DNA from: Durusdinium trenchii
Lineage: Eukaryota; Sar; Dinophyceae; Suessiales; Symbiodiniaceae
Reading direction: 5' to 3'
Assembly: GCA_963970005.1 (NCBI GenBank)
Contig: CAXAMN010027395.1
Coordinates: forward strand, 483,366 to 547,365
DNA length: 64,000 nt
Shown: positions 1-12,129 of the stretch, piece by piece
Layout: every line of letters begins with the position of its first letter
How positions within the stretch are numbered: position 1 is the stretch's first letter
Made by a program: the position numbers and the translations under genes
The notes under the pieces: generated by a model
Told to the model about the DNA's origin: nothing
Seen by the model: the letters and a program-made list of their open reading frames with translations, nothing else
Databases searched by the model: none

Positions 1-828
1 CACAATCTTGACAGCAGCTGGAGGCGCCGGCTTCCCAGCCAGAGGCCGCACAGCAACCAGACGAGCCATCTAAGCAAGTCAAACACTCAGACTACTGTAG
101 CTAGCACAGCTAGTATTTACATGGCGAGGGGTTGATTTTGAACCTGGCTAGCATTTGTTTCCTCAAGAAACTCCTGGTGTTTGCATGCGCTAGTTTCTTC
201 CGTTGAAGGCGATCTTACCTTCTGTTGTTCCTTGAAGATCGGAAGAGAATAATCTTTTGCACCTCCCAAAAAGGTTCAAGCAGTTGCGTTGGAAAACCAC
301 GTGTTCTTTGTTCGACCAGCACAGAGGGAGCAGTTCAATAGAGAACAGTTCTCAAACCGTTATGTTGGACCGTGGAACACGCTCGCAACATTCTGTCACT
401 CTTAGGCTGCCCCTGAGGCGCCCATGCTTGTGGAGGATGATGAGCTCCCATCTTTTGAGGCGGAGGGGCGGAGCGGTCTGTAAGTGGCGAGAAGGACTTG
501 TGTCATAGGATATGTCTCGACAGGAACATCGAGGAAAAACCTTTGTTTGGACAGGCCACATCCATTGGTTCTGTTGATTTTTCAGTAGAAAGCTCTAGGA
601 GTGTTTGGCTGCTATTGGTTGCTTCCAGAGTTGTCGGAGCTGTGGTTCAGGGGATTGGTCGCAACATGAAAGACACATAACTCATACCTTATTAGCCATA
701 GATGTTTGGGGTTAAGCGCTCAGTTGTTCTGAACCCTGAGGACTTGATCCTTTGTAGGGCAGAAAAGTGATTTTGGATGTTTCGGGAGAGGCATCGGGAG
801 AGCGACGCCAAAAGGATGAGAGTGGCAA

Positions 829-1092
829 GTGATTCCAACCTACAAGCAATGGCCTCCAACCTAGTAGCGCTGGCCTCCAACCTACAAGTAATGCCTCCAA
901 CCTATGAGCGCTGGCCTCACTCCAATACTAGCGACGCTAGCGATGGCCTCCAACCTAATAGCGATGACCTCCAACCTACTAGCGATGACCCCTAACCTAC
1001 AAGCGATGGCCTCCAACCTAACAGCGATTGCGTCAAACCTACTAGCGCTGGCCTCCGACCTACAAGTAAATTTAAGTAATGCCTCCAACCCG
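829..1092. repeat. 21-bp minisatellite, array 1
   Basis: Imperfect tandem copies of a 21-bp unit built on cctccaacctactagcgatgg, with variants ending in caagc, aatagc or aacagc. As 21 is a multiple of three, every frame stays open and spurious seven-residue-repeat ORFs appear on both strands (for example MASNLLA repeats). I see no reason to call these genes. The same unit recurs at 3226-3925. Confidence 0.9.
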
Positions 1093-1373
1093 TGAAATTT
1101 TAGTCGCTTGCGCACTTGACTGTTGTGGTTTTGTTTGTATTGGTGTTGCGATTTTCAGAAGATTTATGGCGCATTTAAGCAAGCAAGTCGGAAGACAGGG
1201 TGTCCGTGAGTGATTCATTGGTCGTCTTCTTTTGCATCCATGGCTCCAAAGACACGGAGAGACATAAAACGATTTCCAGTCCTGGTTGCACGCGTACACT
1301 ACACAAACAACACACCCACGCCGAAGCATTTGAGTTTGCGTGGCAGAAGTGTGCTTTGAAAGGCAATCAAAAC

Positions 1374-1879
1374 GTGTGTGCGTGTGTCACACTCCGTCCC
1401 AAGGAGCTCTTTTTATATGCAGGGGGCCAGGCCTGTCACATCCAACCTGGCCCAACGAAGCTAGGATGTGACACGGGAAGCACCAAGGGACGCCTTGGTG
1501 TGCACCTGCAATTGAAACTTTTGGCCAAGCTTTTTCACTCCTCGGGTTTGCTTCCATGGTGGTTATGCACGCTATCCCCCAAAACAGGTTTCCTTGCACG
1601 GAGTTCATTCAGTCTGCTAAGTAATCAGTAACTAGTTTTCGGCAGCCACGCGTCAACTTTTGCTCAAAAACCTTCAAGTACTCTGACTTTTCGCATTTCG
1701 GTTTACTCTTTCCTTTCCTAGGTCCTAGGTCTGCTAAGCATTCAGTAACTAGTGTTCTGCAGCCACGCGTTAACTTTTGTTCAAACACCTTCAAGTTTTC
1801 GGACGCTTCACCTTGCCGTTGAACGATTTCCTTTACTCGTGGAATTGAGTTAACTGCAAACCAATTGTCTAAGTGTGTG
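1374..1879. repeat. ~0.5-kb duplicated segment, copy A
   Basis: This segment is closely repeated at 2472-2945. Both copies begin in a GT run followed by cacactccgtcccaaggag and end in taactgcaaa, caattgtctaag and a further GT run. Copy A has about 30 bp extra after the word tcacatcca. Each copy holds an internal ~115-bp duplication starting at cagtaactag (1627 and 1743 here). Short ORFs in it shift frame between copies, so it does not look coding. Confidence 0.85.
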
Positions 1880-2068
1880 CCGCTCTGTCGTCCCACTGGG
1901 TGCAGAGTGTGATCCCCGTCACTGGGGCGCTGAGTTCATCGTGGATCGCAAATTGGTTTAGCGTCTTGAGTTCGTGGATTATGGTTTCCTGATGTTTTTC
2001 ACCCAATGATTTTCCTGATTCAATGCTGCCGAGTTGACGGAAGTTCCACGCCGCCGGGCTTACGGTCA

Positions 2069-2113
2069 CATATATATATATATATATATGTGTGTCACAC
2101 ACACACACACATC
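2069..2113. repeat. (TA)n/(CA)n microsatellite
   Basis: A run of about ten TA units passes directly into gtgtgt and then a CA run. Confidence 0.9.
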
Positions 2114-2471
2114 CACGCACCCCCCCACCTTGCACCCGAATTCACTCCTTTATCCCACCCGCTATCTAGGGTAACAGAAGGAAATGGTACTCGACACACT
2201 TGTGCGTCGGTGCCTTTCCTTCTGTTTCCCCTGTCCTACTCCTATCTACCCGGGCGGTTTAAGACTAATGTCCCGCTCGCTAACTAGTGTATTTAATTCA
2301 TGCGGCTAAGTCGTCAGTAACTAGAAGGTTTCGCAACTAGTGGGCCTCGTAACTATACCTATCTTTCTCTTTTGCCCTTTTCGTTTCTCTTTCTGTCTTT
2401 TCTGGTTCTTTCTTTCTAAGGCTTTTTGGGTGGTTAGTAAATTTTCCTCTCGAGCGCCGATATCGGCGCTC

Positions 2472-2945
2472 TGTGTGTGTGTGTCACACTCCGTCCCAAG
2501 GAGTTCTTCTTATATGCAGGGGGGCCAGGCCTGTCACATCCAGGGGAAGCACCAAGGGACGCCTTGGTGTGCACCTGCAATTGAAACTTTTGGCCAAGCT
2601 TTTTCACTCCTCGGGTTTGCTTCCATGGTGGTTATGCACGCTATCCCCCAAAACAGGTTTGCTTGCACGGCGTTCATTCAGTCTGCTAAGTAATCAGTAA
2701 CCAGTTTTCGGCAGCCACGCGTCAACTTTGTTCAAAAACCTTCAAGTACTCTGACTTTTCACCTGTCGGTTCACTCTTTCCTTTCCTAGGGCCTAGGTCT
2801 GCTAAGTATTCAGCAATAAGTGTTCTGCAGTCACGCGTTAACTTTTGTTCAAACACCTTTAAGTTTTCGGACGCTTCACCTTGCCGTTGAACCATTCCTT
2901 TACTCGTGGAATTGAGTTAACTGCAAACAAATTGTCTAAGTGTGT
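2472..2945. repeat. ~0.5-kb duplicated segment, copy B
   Basis: Second copy of 1374-1879, in the same orientation about 1.1 kb downstream, lacking the ~30-bp internal piece. It is bounded by GT microsatellites on both sides, which suggests duplication by unequal exchange or slippage between the GT runs (inference). Confidence 0.85.
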
Positions 2946-3035
2946 GTGTGTGTGGGGGGGGTAGAGAAGTTGACCGTGTCCAACCGGGCAACCTATTCAG
3001 CACTTCGAAGTCACACTGTATGGTTGGCAACTGCA

Positions 3036-3086
3036 ACCCCCCCCCCCCCCATCCCACCCCACCCCCCCACCCCCCACCCCAACCCA
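3036..3086. repeat. C-rich homopyrimidine tract
   Basis: About fifty bases, almost only C with occasional A and T, including runs of thirteen to fourteen C. A nearby G run (about 2953-2960) could pair with it or form four-stranded structures. Confidence 0.85.
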
Positions 3087-3225
3087 CTCATTAGTTTCAT
3101 GTGGGGTAGGCCCCACCCCGGAGCTAGGAAGCAGGTCAGTGCACAACTGATTGATGCCCAGCGCGCAAGTGATGTCCAGTGCGCAAGTGAAGTAAATTCC
3201 CAGCGCGCAAGTGATTGCCCGGTCT

Positions 3226-3925
3226 AGGGATGGCCTCCAACCTACAAGTGATGCCTCCAACCTAATAGCGCTGGCCTCCAACCTACGAGAGTTTGCCTCC
3301 AAGCGCGAAGCAATGGCCTCCAATCAGCCGCCAACCTAATCGCGATGACCTCCAACCTACTAGCGATGTCGTCCAACCTACTAGTAGTGGCCTCCAACCT
3401 ACAAGCACTGGCCTCCAACCTACAAGCACTGGCCTCCAACCAACTAGCGATGGCATCCAACCTACTAGTGATGGCCTCCAACCTACAAGCCAGCCCTGGC
3501 GTCCAACCTACTAGCGACGGCCTCCACCCTAGATGGCCTCCAACCTACAAGCACTGGCCTCCAACCTAAAAGCGCTGGCCTCCAACCTACTAGCGATGGC
3601 CTCCAACCTACAATTGCCTCCAACCTAATAGCGCTGGCCTCCACCCTACTAGCGATGGCCTCCAAGCACTGGCCTTTAACCTAACAGCGATGGCCTCCAA
3701 CCTCCCAGCGATGGCCTCCAACCTACAAGCACTGGCCTTCAACCGAACAGCGATGGCCTCCAACCTACTAGCGATGGCCTCCAACCTACAAGCACTGGCC
3801 TTCAACCTAACAGCGCTGGCCTCCAATCTACTAGCGATGGCCTCCACCCTACAAGCACTGGCCTTCAACCTAACAGCGATGGCCTCCAACCTACTAGCGA
3901 TGGCCTCCAACCTAGTTCCAATTGA
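3226..3925. repeat. 21-bp minisatellite, array 2
   Basis: About thirty imperfect copies of the same 21-bp unit as array 1. The right half shows a higher-order alternation: units ending in actagcgatgg alternate with units containing caagcactggccttcaacc and aacagcgatgg, giving a period of about 63 bp. It is preceded at 3158-3220 by a different short repeat around the word gcgcaagtga. Confidence 0.9.
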
Positions 3926-4365
3926 TTGCAACATTTGTGAAGCCTAAGACTGGCAGATTTACTTCACCAGAGTTGAGGCCGCGATTGCTGCGCCTCCCGT
4001 GGAAGTCGCAGTGAGGGACCCTGTGGGGCAGCGACGGTTCGTTGTTTGGAAGGGGTGGAGGAGTTTTGCAGGGTTTCGCTTGGATTGTTGGATATCATGT
4101 TGCGAACATATGCCCGCTAAACGCGGCTAAGCAGCAAGGTTGCCTTAAATATGTAGAATGTTAACTATTATATATGTGTGTGCTGAGTGGTCTCAAGTGT
4201 GGAAAGATCTGGTGCAGTTCCACAGAGGGACTTGACTCATCAAATGTTGCAAGGGTTCATGTGGAAAATCTTGGGGAGGACCTCAACAAGAAAGCCATCA
4301 AGGTGGTTGAACACTCGCACATTTGGTCGGCCATTCTGCTCATTCCAGAAAAACTCATGCTTTAG

Positions 4366-4464
4366 CCGGACCTCGCCGACCGCAATGAGGCGTCTGAGGT
4401 GGCGTCCGAGGCCAGAAGCTCAGTTGACCCAGAAGTGACAGAAGTGGCGACCAGAGAAGAATGA
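4366..4464 (+). CDS. possible short acidic exon
   Basis: After a ttag acceptor-like site an open frame of 32 codons runs to TGA at 4462-4464. The peptide is rich in Glu, Asp, Ala and Ser. Composition and frame look coding, but nothing identifies a family. It may belong to the coiled-coil gene downstream or be chance. Confidence 0.25.
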   Translation, partial: PDLADRNEASEVASEARSSVDPEVTEVATREE

Positions 4465-4780
4465 ACACATGTGTTGCAGGTTGGATTTTCACATCCAGAA
4501 TTCAACCTCTGAAGATAGCCAGCTGGAATCCTGATAAAGGTTGCTTTGTGGTATGTTGTTTCTCTCGTCCGTTTGTCCAAGGTGAAGACCTTTGAAGCCC
4601 AAAATGTATCACATTATTTCATCCATGTGCACACTTCTTTGTAACAGCACAACAATACTATTGGGGAGGAACATCTTGCAATTTTTAATTCAGCAAGATA
4701 TCACTCTTGCACAAAGAGTACATTGTTTTGGACCAGAGTACTCAGCAATGCTCAGCAACTAGTTCAGCAACTCTGTTTGG

Positions 4781-6573
4781 TTGCAGTTGACCACAGAGTA
4801 TCTCAGACTGCTGAGACCCGCGGGTCGCATCAGTTCTTCAAATCCTGGACCCATCCACCATGGCCGCCTTGATCGCTCCACTGGGTTTCACGAAACCGCT
4901 GTGATGATCCGCGAGGAGATGGTGGAGGGCCTGGGTGGCCTGGTGGGCCATGAGCAACTGCTCAGCCTTCAACAGCAACAGCATCGTGGGGCAAAGTTTA
5001 AGCGATTTCATATGATATATAGCTTAAATGTTAGCGTAAACATGCGTAAACTCACTCACGTCCCCAAACTGTTTTACTGGTGTATGATCAGCCAAGGCAT
5101 TCGTTGATGCTGGAGCAAAAGGAGGCAGAGATTGCTCACTTGAAGGCCCGCTTGGTGGCTTCAGAGAAGCAGCTGCCCCCACAAGAAGGTCTGCAGGCAG
5201 CTCTGGAAACGAAGGATGAAGAATGCGCGTTGATGATGGCGGCCAAGCACAAGGAATTGGAGTTCCTCGCCAGCTTGCTACAAATGCGTGAGCAACAGAT
5301 TGAGGAGCTGCAACAAGTGCCCCAAAGCAGGTCACTGGGCAGCAACTCTCCATATTATCAAGGAAGCCAGCTGGAGGAAGCAGTGGCAATTCGTTGATTC
5401 GTGCATCACCGTGTAAAGACGAACACAAACGAACACAATCTATCATTAGACCCCTTAGCGAACCGTTGCGAAGTGTTTTCCTGAGCTCATTCACCGCAAC
5501 CAGCAGTCGTGGCTTCCCACCCTTCAATCAACTTCGGATCGAAATCGATTGAACTCCCAGGAGGCCCAGCTCAACCAGCAGGTGCTCCGTGAGCTTCAAC
5601 GTTTGCGCTTGCGCATGGAGGACTTGGAGGCTTTGGTCACCGAGCAACAGGACCGGTGCAGCACCTTGGCTGAGCAGTTGCAGCGCAAAGCCGAACATGT
5701 GGAGGCTGGAGACTCGAGTCTGCAAGAAACGTGTGAAGCATGCAATGCTTCAAACACATACAACTCTAAGAGCTGGGTGAGTGGAGAAGGGGTGACATGT
5801 GTTTGTGAACTAGTACTAGACTAGTACACGAGAAGACTTTGTCAACATAGTCAGACCCCCGAAAGCTCGGACCAACAGCGATGCTGCGTGTGAAGGTCTT
5901 GGAACAAGAGATCCGCTCCCTGCGAGCTGATGCTTGGGGCGAGGCGCCACTGGAGGAAGCTCGACATGGGTTGAATGACCCGATGAATGGAGACAGAGAG
6001 ACGCCGAGTCGGATGGAGATCTTTCCGAGCCCTTCGAACCCTTCACCCGCTTCCCAGGCGGAGTCTTATTGCTCGGCCGTCCGACGGGAACATGAGCTGG
6101 AAGGTGCCCAGAGCACGGGAAGACAGTCCCAGGAGCTACTTCGTGAGATGCGGAGGCTCAGACAACAGATGAACGAACTCGAGAAAGTCGCCGCTGGCCG
6201 TGAACATCCGGAAACCTCGTTTGGTGAGGGGGTCCTATCACCTCAAAACGCAGAGCCACAAGCTATCAATCCAGCTCCCACGTCCTTGAAGCGACTCCCT
6301 AAGACGTCTCTGTCAGAGGATCCTTTGTCAGGCTGGGAGTATCGCGCCAAGCCGGATGATCCTGTGGATGCAGCGGTCGCCGAGCTTGTGAACAGTCGAT
6401 ATCGTGCCTGGCGAGCTCTTCTGTGTCGCTTGGAGCAGGGTGTCTACCTTTGTGGCACTCGAAGGGTTCGGATACGTGTAGACGAAGCACGAAGACGCCT
6501 GGAGGCGTCTGAGGATGGACTGGCATGGTCGGACTTGACACAGATCATGACAGGCCTCACCAGCGGGCTGTGA
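4781..6573 (+). CDS. multi-exon coiled-coil protein, function unknown
   Basis: Several open blocks in different frames share a Glu/Gln/Leu/Arg-rich heptad composition and look like exons of one host gene. They are about 4890-5000 (containing VMIREEMVEGLGG), about 5108-5390 (containing EAEIAHLKARLVASEKQ), about 5556-5740 (after a cccag acceptor, containing VLRELQRLRLRMEDLEAL) and a terminal block from about 5879 to TGA at 6571-6573. The last block has coiled-coil stretches, a low-complexity Ser/Pro linker and a basic tail (GTRRVRIRVDEARRRLEAS). Introns would be about 100-170 bp. I do not recognise the family; cytoskeletal or centrosomal roles are only guesses from coiled-coil content. The start codon and exact splice sites are not resolved, and no catalytic motif is visible. 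Confidence 0.5.
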
Positions 6574-7740
6574 GGCATATTGTCGCAGCATGTGGGATGT
6601 GGATAGGGAGTTGAACTGCCAGGTTGTTTGGGTAGCGTTTCCTTGTTGAAGACTGAAGTAAGTGGAGGAGATATTCGTACTATGACTCCGGAATATTCTG
6701 GTGCAACACAGCTCCACTCACCTCCCAACAGGCTTCCGCGAAGCATGGAGCTTTCAACTTCCATCCATTCCACTTAGATCTGCGGCTCCGTACCATAGTT
6801 TGGCTTGAAGTTTCACCTCTACAATGCGATAATGTCATGCTGCTGTCGATGGCTTGCCTGAGAGGTTCGTGCTGCTGATGGGCAATGCCTTGCACCACCA
6901 AATATGAGTGTCGGAGAAAATTCAAGAAGGGCGCCAATTGCATCCAATTGCCATTGATACCTCCCTTATGTATCCTCACGTTAACATGTGATAACAACTA
7001 TATATTTATGTGCCGTTGTTGCATTACGAGGTGCCATGTGCGGCCTTTGAGAGAAACCTGGTCGTTTGTGCACGACCCTGTTCATCAGCATGGATGGTCT
7101 CCAAGCAGCCTCAATGCACAGGAAACAGTCAGAAAAGGAGGTTTTACAGCGATGAGTTTGCTGCCAGATCTAAGTGACGCTCAAGTGGATCGACCGAACA
7201 GTGAATCCATGTGAAATTTCTTCAAACACAATGGATTTGGTGCAACTGTCAACTGTTTATTCAGGCATCACCACTTGTAAATCCATTGGATAATTGCTTT
7301 GTTACAGCACTTAGTTTTGACACTTGAAGAGTAGAAAAGGCGAGGCCTCCAGCTTCAAGGGAAACTGACGGGCAGATGTTCCAACTCTCTTTGGACCTGC
7401 TTTGGATCAATGTGTGTGTACAAAGGCCTGTCAAGTATTGCAAGATAAGATCCCATCCTACTAGCCTACGATACTTCCCAGTCTGAAACATCCTCAAATG
7501 CAACAGTCAAACAAACAACATGCACTTCTGTATGCCCAAAACATCCCAAAGGTGGTTTCTGAAGACTTTTGACATAGATGAGACATTCAGTGGTCAGGTC
7601 CAATTCGTGTCAAACCTCGGCTGCTCAAGGCTTCAGCCTCTGAGAAGCCGAAGCTGCCCGAGAAGTCCGAGAAGGTGACGAGATCCGGCGACGAGATCCA
7701 GTCGACCAGTCGAACAGATCCCTGCGTCGCTCCGTTCGGC
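6574..7740. other. non-coding, no feature recognised
   Basis: Only short unsupported ORFs. No repeat, RNA gene or protein motif was recognised. Confidence 0.5.
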
Positions 7741-7830
7741 CCTTGGCTCCGTTCGTCGTAAGGCCAGGAGCCCCGTTCGGTTCGCGTCCGAACGCTCTGT
7801 TCGTAGCGATGCCAGGAGCCATTATATTGT
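7740..7830. repeat. dispersed 'gccaggagcc' minisatellite units
   Basis: Alternating words ccgttcg, gtcgtaaggccaggagcc and gtagcgatgccaggagcc. The gccaggagcc word returns at 8485-8580 and, as a variant, near 50340, so it is a dispersed short repeat rather than gene sequence. Confidence 0.6.
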
Positions 7831-8469
7831 CTCCTTTGATCTCCTTTCATACTGTCTCAGACTCCAAGGGGCTGGGGACCAGCGGGTCGATGGTAGTGTG
7901 GACACCGGCCAGGCCCAGACGAAGCGGAAGATGGAACCCATCCCCCTCGCGCAGCTCGCCCAGGCCGGTTCTGTCGGGAAGGAGCCAATCCCTTTTGGGC
8001 GGTGCATTTCGAGGTCAAGCTGACAGATCTCAGCCTCGCTTGGTGATGTTTCATTGAGGGGTTTTATGTTTGGGAAGGTACGCTTGGTTTGGAATGACGA
8101 GATGTGGAAGTGGAGCAGTTCACTCAGGCTGCACGTCCACTTCACGAAACTCTAGTTGAAGATACTTGTAGTTGAAGCTCCTTCAACTGGTATAGATTAG
8201 GTGTAGCACTTCTGTGGGTGTGCAACTCGGTCCTGGTGCTTGGTCGCTTTGACTGGGGCAGCTGCATATGATTTGTCCTATCCATTTGGCACCCCGGGAT
8301 AGCTGCCAGACCATGGCTGAGCAACGAGCCAAGATGAGTCGAGGAGATGGTGGAAGTGTGGGGCCCCAGGTCACTCAGGCTGATGGAGTGAGAATCTGAA
8401 GCTTTGAAAAGGGCCGTTGGTATTCTAATTCAAATTAATTCAATTCTAATTCAATGAGCTTTTTGTTCC

Positions 8470-8580
8470 TAATAGCTTCTTGTTCCTAGTAGTGCGGCCA
8501 GGAGCCCCTAGTAGTGTCCTTGCTCCTAGTAGCGATGCCAGGAGCCCCTAGTAGCTTCTTGTTCCTAGTAGTATGTTGTT
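8470..8580. repeat. 'ctagtag...gccaggagcc' minisatellite
   Basis: Four to five imperfect copies mixing ttcttgttcctagtag, tgatgccaggagcccc and ctagtagtgtcc. It is preceded by a short aattcaattctaattc repeat (8420-8455). Confidence 0.75.
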
Positions 8581-9402
8581 GTGTTCCACCCGTTGGCCCA
8601 AAACATCCCAAAACATTGCGGCGACACTTTCTTTGGGAAGATGACGTTAGTTCCTGGTTGTTTTGTGAATAATATGTGTGATTGATGAAGCTCCTCGACC
8701 ATTTGCGATCACGGGATAGAATGATAGAATAGAACCGGATTTGACACCAAGAGATCAATGCATTGTATTCCTGTGGCAGCCAAGGCTCCAATGGGGTCTC
8801 ATGGGCTTCAATGGAGTCTCCAATGGAGTCTCGCCTCATCGCATGTGCGTCCTGAGGCGCTGCACCGGTGCTGGCGAAAAAGATGCCAACCCCGCCGCCC
8901 AAGGCTCCGATCTCCAATCGGACAAGGAAGACATTGACTGGACAAGGAGAAAAACTCACCACAATGAGACTGGACTCTCGAGATGCAGCCAACATATCAT
9001 GAGAGGCTGTGGGGATGTCATAGGAAGAGCAGCTTGTTGTTGAAAGTTTTGTGAACAAGAGGAGTACAGGAGTGTGTCAATTCCAAAATATGGATTGGAG
9101 AGGAGAGTTAGATAGACATCACAATTATCTGCATGCGTTTGAGTTTTGGCAGTTGTTTGACTTGTTCATCAACCATTTTGCTGTTGGATGCATCATACAA
9201 TACACCATTCTACAATAGATCCAGTGTCTCTCCTGCTGACGGATTTCAATTTACAAAACCATCACAATCATCGAAGTCCAACCGATTCGGTTGCAACACA
9301 ATCATAATTGGAATTGACCAATATGATTGCGGATCTATCCAAGGTATCAGTCATTGGCAGGTGGTCGTCGACCTGGAGGATGCCGATTCATGATGAAAGA
9401 TT
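8581..9402. other. non-coding, no gene recognised
   Basis: Contains a small repetition of caatggagtctc (8785-8835) and unsupported ORFs only. Confidence 0.45.
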
Positions 9403-10050
9403 AATCTTGATCGTTTGATCTTGGTCAAATACCAAATCAAATTGAATTAATTAATATTGAATATTTTGGTTTATTTATTATATACATATTGAATTTTAGA
9501 TATTTTCCGAATATTGGATTGGAATTTCATCGATTTTTTGTTATGTATAGACGCAAAATATATTATAAAAAAATTATGTATAAATATTTGATTGTATATG
9601 GGAATAGATTTAATAATTATATGGATATAGATAAAATTAAAAATAGAAATTAATGATTTGGAAAGGATATAATATAAGAAATTAATATTGATATTAATAT
9701 ATGAACAAATATATTATATATTAATTTAAAATATTTAATGGATATTTAGAAATATATTAAATTATTTAATGGAAATAATTTAGGAATAGGATTTCGAAAA
9801 TTAATATACAATATAAAAATAATATGATTTAGAAATGGTTTTGATGAATTTTATAATGGATATGGAAAATAATGATTGAATAAATATATTTATATTTTTT
9901 GAATTTTATGTATTAATTGAATTTTAAGAAAATTATAAAGATTAGATTATATATGAAGATATTTTTAAAATATATTATGGTATTTTAAAATAAAAAATAT
10001 TTTTATATCGATTATTTTATTATATATGTTTTTTTATGTTTTAATTTCGA
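9403..10050. other. AT-rich island, left block
   Basis: Composition drops abruptly to mostly A and T, with poly-A/T runs and words such as aatatatta, in a window that is otherwise near half GC. No ORF of note, no RNA gene and no tandem repeat period is visible. With 12130-13000, 13500-13856 and 31290-31850 it forms the AT-rich host context of the large retrotransposon. Confidence 0.85.
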
Positions 10051-10515
10051 TCGGAAACCCGCTTGTTTTGGTATATATTTATTATGAGGGGAATTATTTA
10101 TTTGCATGATTTATATTAGGTTACGTTGTATTTGGACATATCGTTCGTTGGATTGTGTAGCGAATTTTATTGTATTGGATCTGATTTGTAGATAATTTTG
10201 ATTCATGGTGGGATCGTAGAACGATTGCTTTGGACCCAAATCCACTAGATCGAATTAGTTGGTTTTGCACAGCAATCTTTGAATTCGAGCACGCCCTGGC
10301 TAGAGATTTTATCTTGACACCGGCCGGATTCGACCATCGCAGACAATATATCGATTGACGACATATTATTTACCGACCTCTTGGACACCTGTTAGGCCCA
10401 TCTTAAGCGTCCACAAACAGAGGTGGAATCATCGCAGAAAAAAGAAGCTGGGAAAGGCAGATCGAAAATCCGATCCGACTCCTCATCCACCTCTTCGAGG
10501 CACGAGGGGGATTTA

Positions 10516-12120
10516 AAGCTCCTGATGATGCTGGCCAAATTGACCTTGCGCCAAGAAGATATGCTCAATTAAATGGCCTTGGACCGCAATTTCCTTCTGT
10601 TTTTGTAGGACGGCAAAGGCTGGATCCTCCCGGAAATGATCCTGGCAGCCAAGGAATGACATCATCAGAGACAAAATATTGGAGTCACATGTTCCCTCCG
10701 ATAGGTCAATTCCTTCAAAGTGGTCGAGGTGATGATCCAACGGCTGACGAAGCTGCAATACGACAACCAGGACGATTCCCTGGTGCAGGCACTCAGGCAG
10801 AAGGATATATTGCTACGAAACAACAGCGATTGCAGCACGAAAGGATTTAGGAGATCACCATTCAGCTCTCCCAACTGGCCAGTCAGGGAGATCTGATCCA
10901 ATGCTTCTCTGCCCTCAAGCCCATGAACAGAGATCAGGTTCCCGAAGATTCCCAGGTGACGATCCCGTGGCGCCTCGATGTCAGCATCCGCAGCGCCGCA
11001 TCGACGCAGCTTTACGAGATCCTCAACCTCCTGAGCGGAAACGGGATCTGCCAATTGATCCTTTTTCGATTGAGGCCAACCGGCCTGCAAAGATCCCCAC
11101 TTGCTACAGTAATCGCCCACCGTGTGCGACGCTGATGCATCAGTTGCTTCGAATCAAGCTACACAATTCATCCAATGCCTGCTATATCAATGCAGCATTG
11201 TTGGGGCAACACTGGGCCACTTTGGCCTATGAGGGGTTTGATCCAGAGCTATGGGATCAATGGAGATTTCCTCTACTTGAATTGCTCAACACCTCCGGTG
11301 GTGGGGATCTATGTGCTTCAGTTCCTTTTCAGAAGTTGTTGCAACCCTGGTTTAAAGAATATGCACCCAATGAATAACAGGGTGCAACGGAATTTTTGGG
11401 CTGGCTCAGGGGTCAACAACTCAGTGGCCATTCCTGGGGACAGGAATATCATGGCTGGCAGTCTCGACTAGCCAATAGCATTGAGGATCGTGGTATTTTA
11501 CTTGCACCTTTGCTGCTTCGCATGCCGGTTGAAAAGAGAGGCGACCTGCAAGTTTTGATCAACATGTGGCATGGCCAGGGTCCATACACGAATGCCTGCA
11601 TTCATGCCCAATCATGCATAGTGTTGCAATTCGAACGATTTCCTGCACTTGCTTTGAAGCAAGACACACCCGTGGACTTCTCCCGTTCTGAGGTCCACAT
11701 TCCGATCTTCAACAATAGCACCGGCCGGGATGTCAGCTCGACACAATACCGAGTGGTGGCCATCCTGTGTCACTTCGGATAAGATCCAGACAGCGGTCAC
11801 TACCAATGCCTGTTTCTTAGCTCGGGCAGTTCCTGGATGACAGACGATGGCAGATCGGCAATCAGGTGCCCGGTCGTCGACCCCATCCGCCGCTCTGCCT
11901 ACCTGTTTTGACTGGTCCCGCAGGAGGACTTGAATGTATGGTGCGGAGGCCCATTGAAGAATAGACCGTCGATCTGTCCGACTTGCTGGCTACGGCCTTT
12001 TCCAACCAGGCCGTTTGAGCCTTCTTCGAAGCATTCGCTTTGCATCGTGACTGTGGCTAGATGCTCCTAGAAGCACCCGCAGCTTAGCTGTGCTGCCCAA
12101 TATGGGCCTGAAGAGACTCA
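10516..12120 (+). pseudogene. relic of a dinoflagellate retroelement ORF with C19 peptidase-like domain
   Basis: The first part (10516-10660) reads LAKLTLRQED, then LDRNF and GKGWILPEM, interrupted by stops. I recall this module from dinoflagellate retroelement-associated proteins. The second part, in another frame from about 11138, has the features of a ubiquitin-specific (C19) peptidase fold. A Cys box NSSNACYINAA has its Cys codon at 11180-11182. Further on are LQFERFPALALK and IPIFNN, and a His box PDSGHYQC is followed by DDGR, so Cys, His and Asp are all present. In-frame stops lie at 11375-11377, 11780-11782 and near 11906, so the copy is dead. Its GC-normal composition contrasts with the AT-rich flanks. 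It could be the 3' end of a LINE-like element; I see no intact reverse transcriptase. Confidence 0.6.
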
Positions 12121-12129
12121 GGCTGGAAG

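Noticed and set aside
904..1095. Plus-strand ORF with MASNLLA-type repeats
   Set aside because: Same cause: frame-keeping minisatellite.
828..3930. CRISPR array
   Set aside because: Units are contiguous 21-bp repeats with no unique spacers, and the genome is eukaryotic.
3608..3934. 108-codon minus-strand ORF with EAIASRL repeats
   Set aside because: It is a by-product of the 21-bp minisatellite, which keeps all frames open; no flanking gene structure.
5024..5527. 167-codon minus-strand ORF
   Set aside because: It runs antisense to the coiled-coil exons, which have the better protein composition; it would also cross likely introns.
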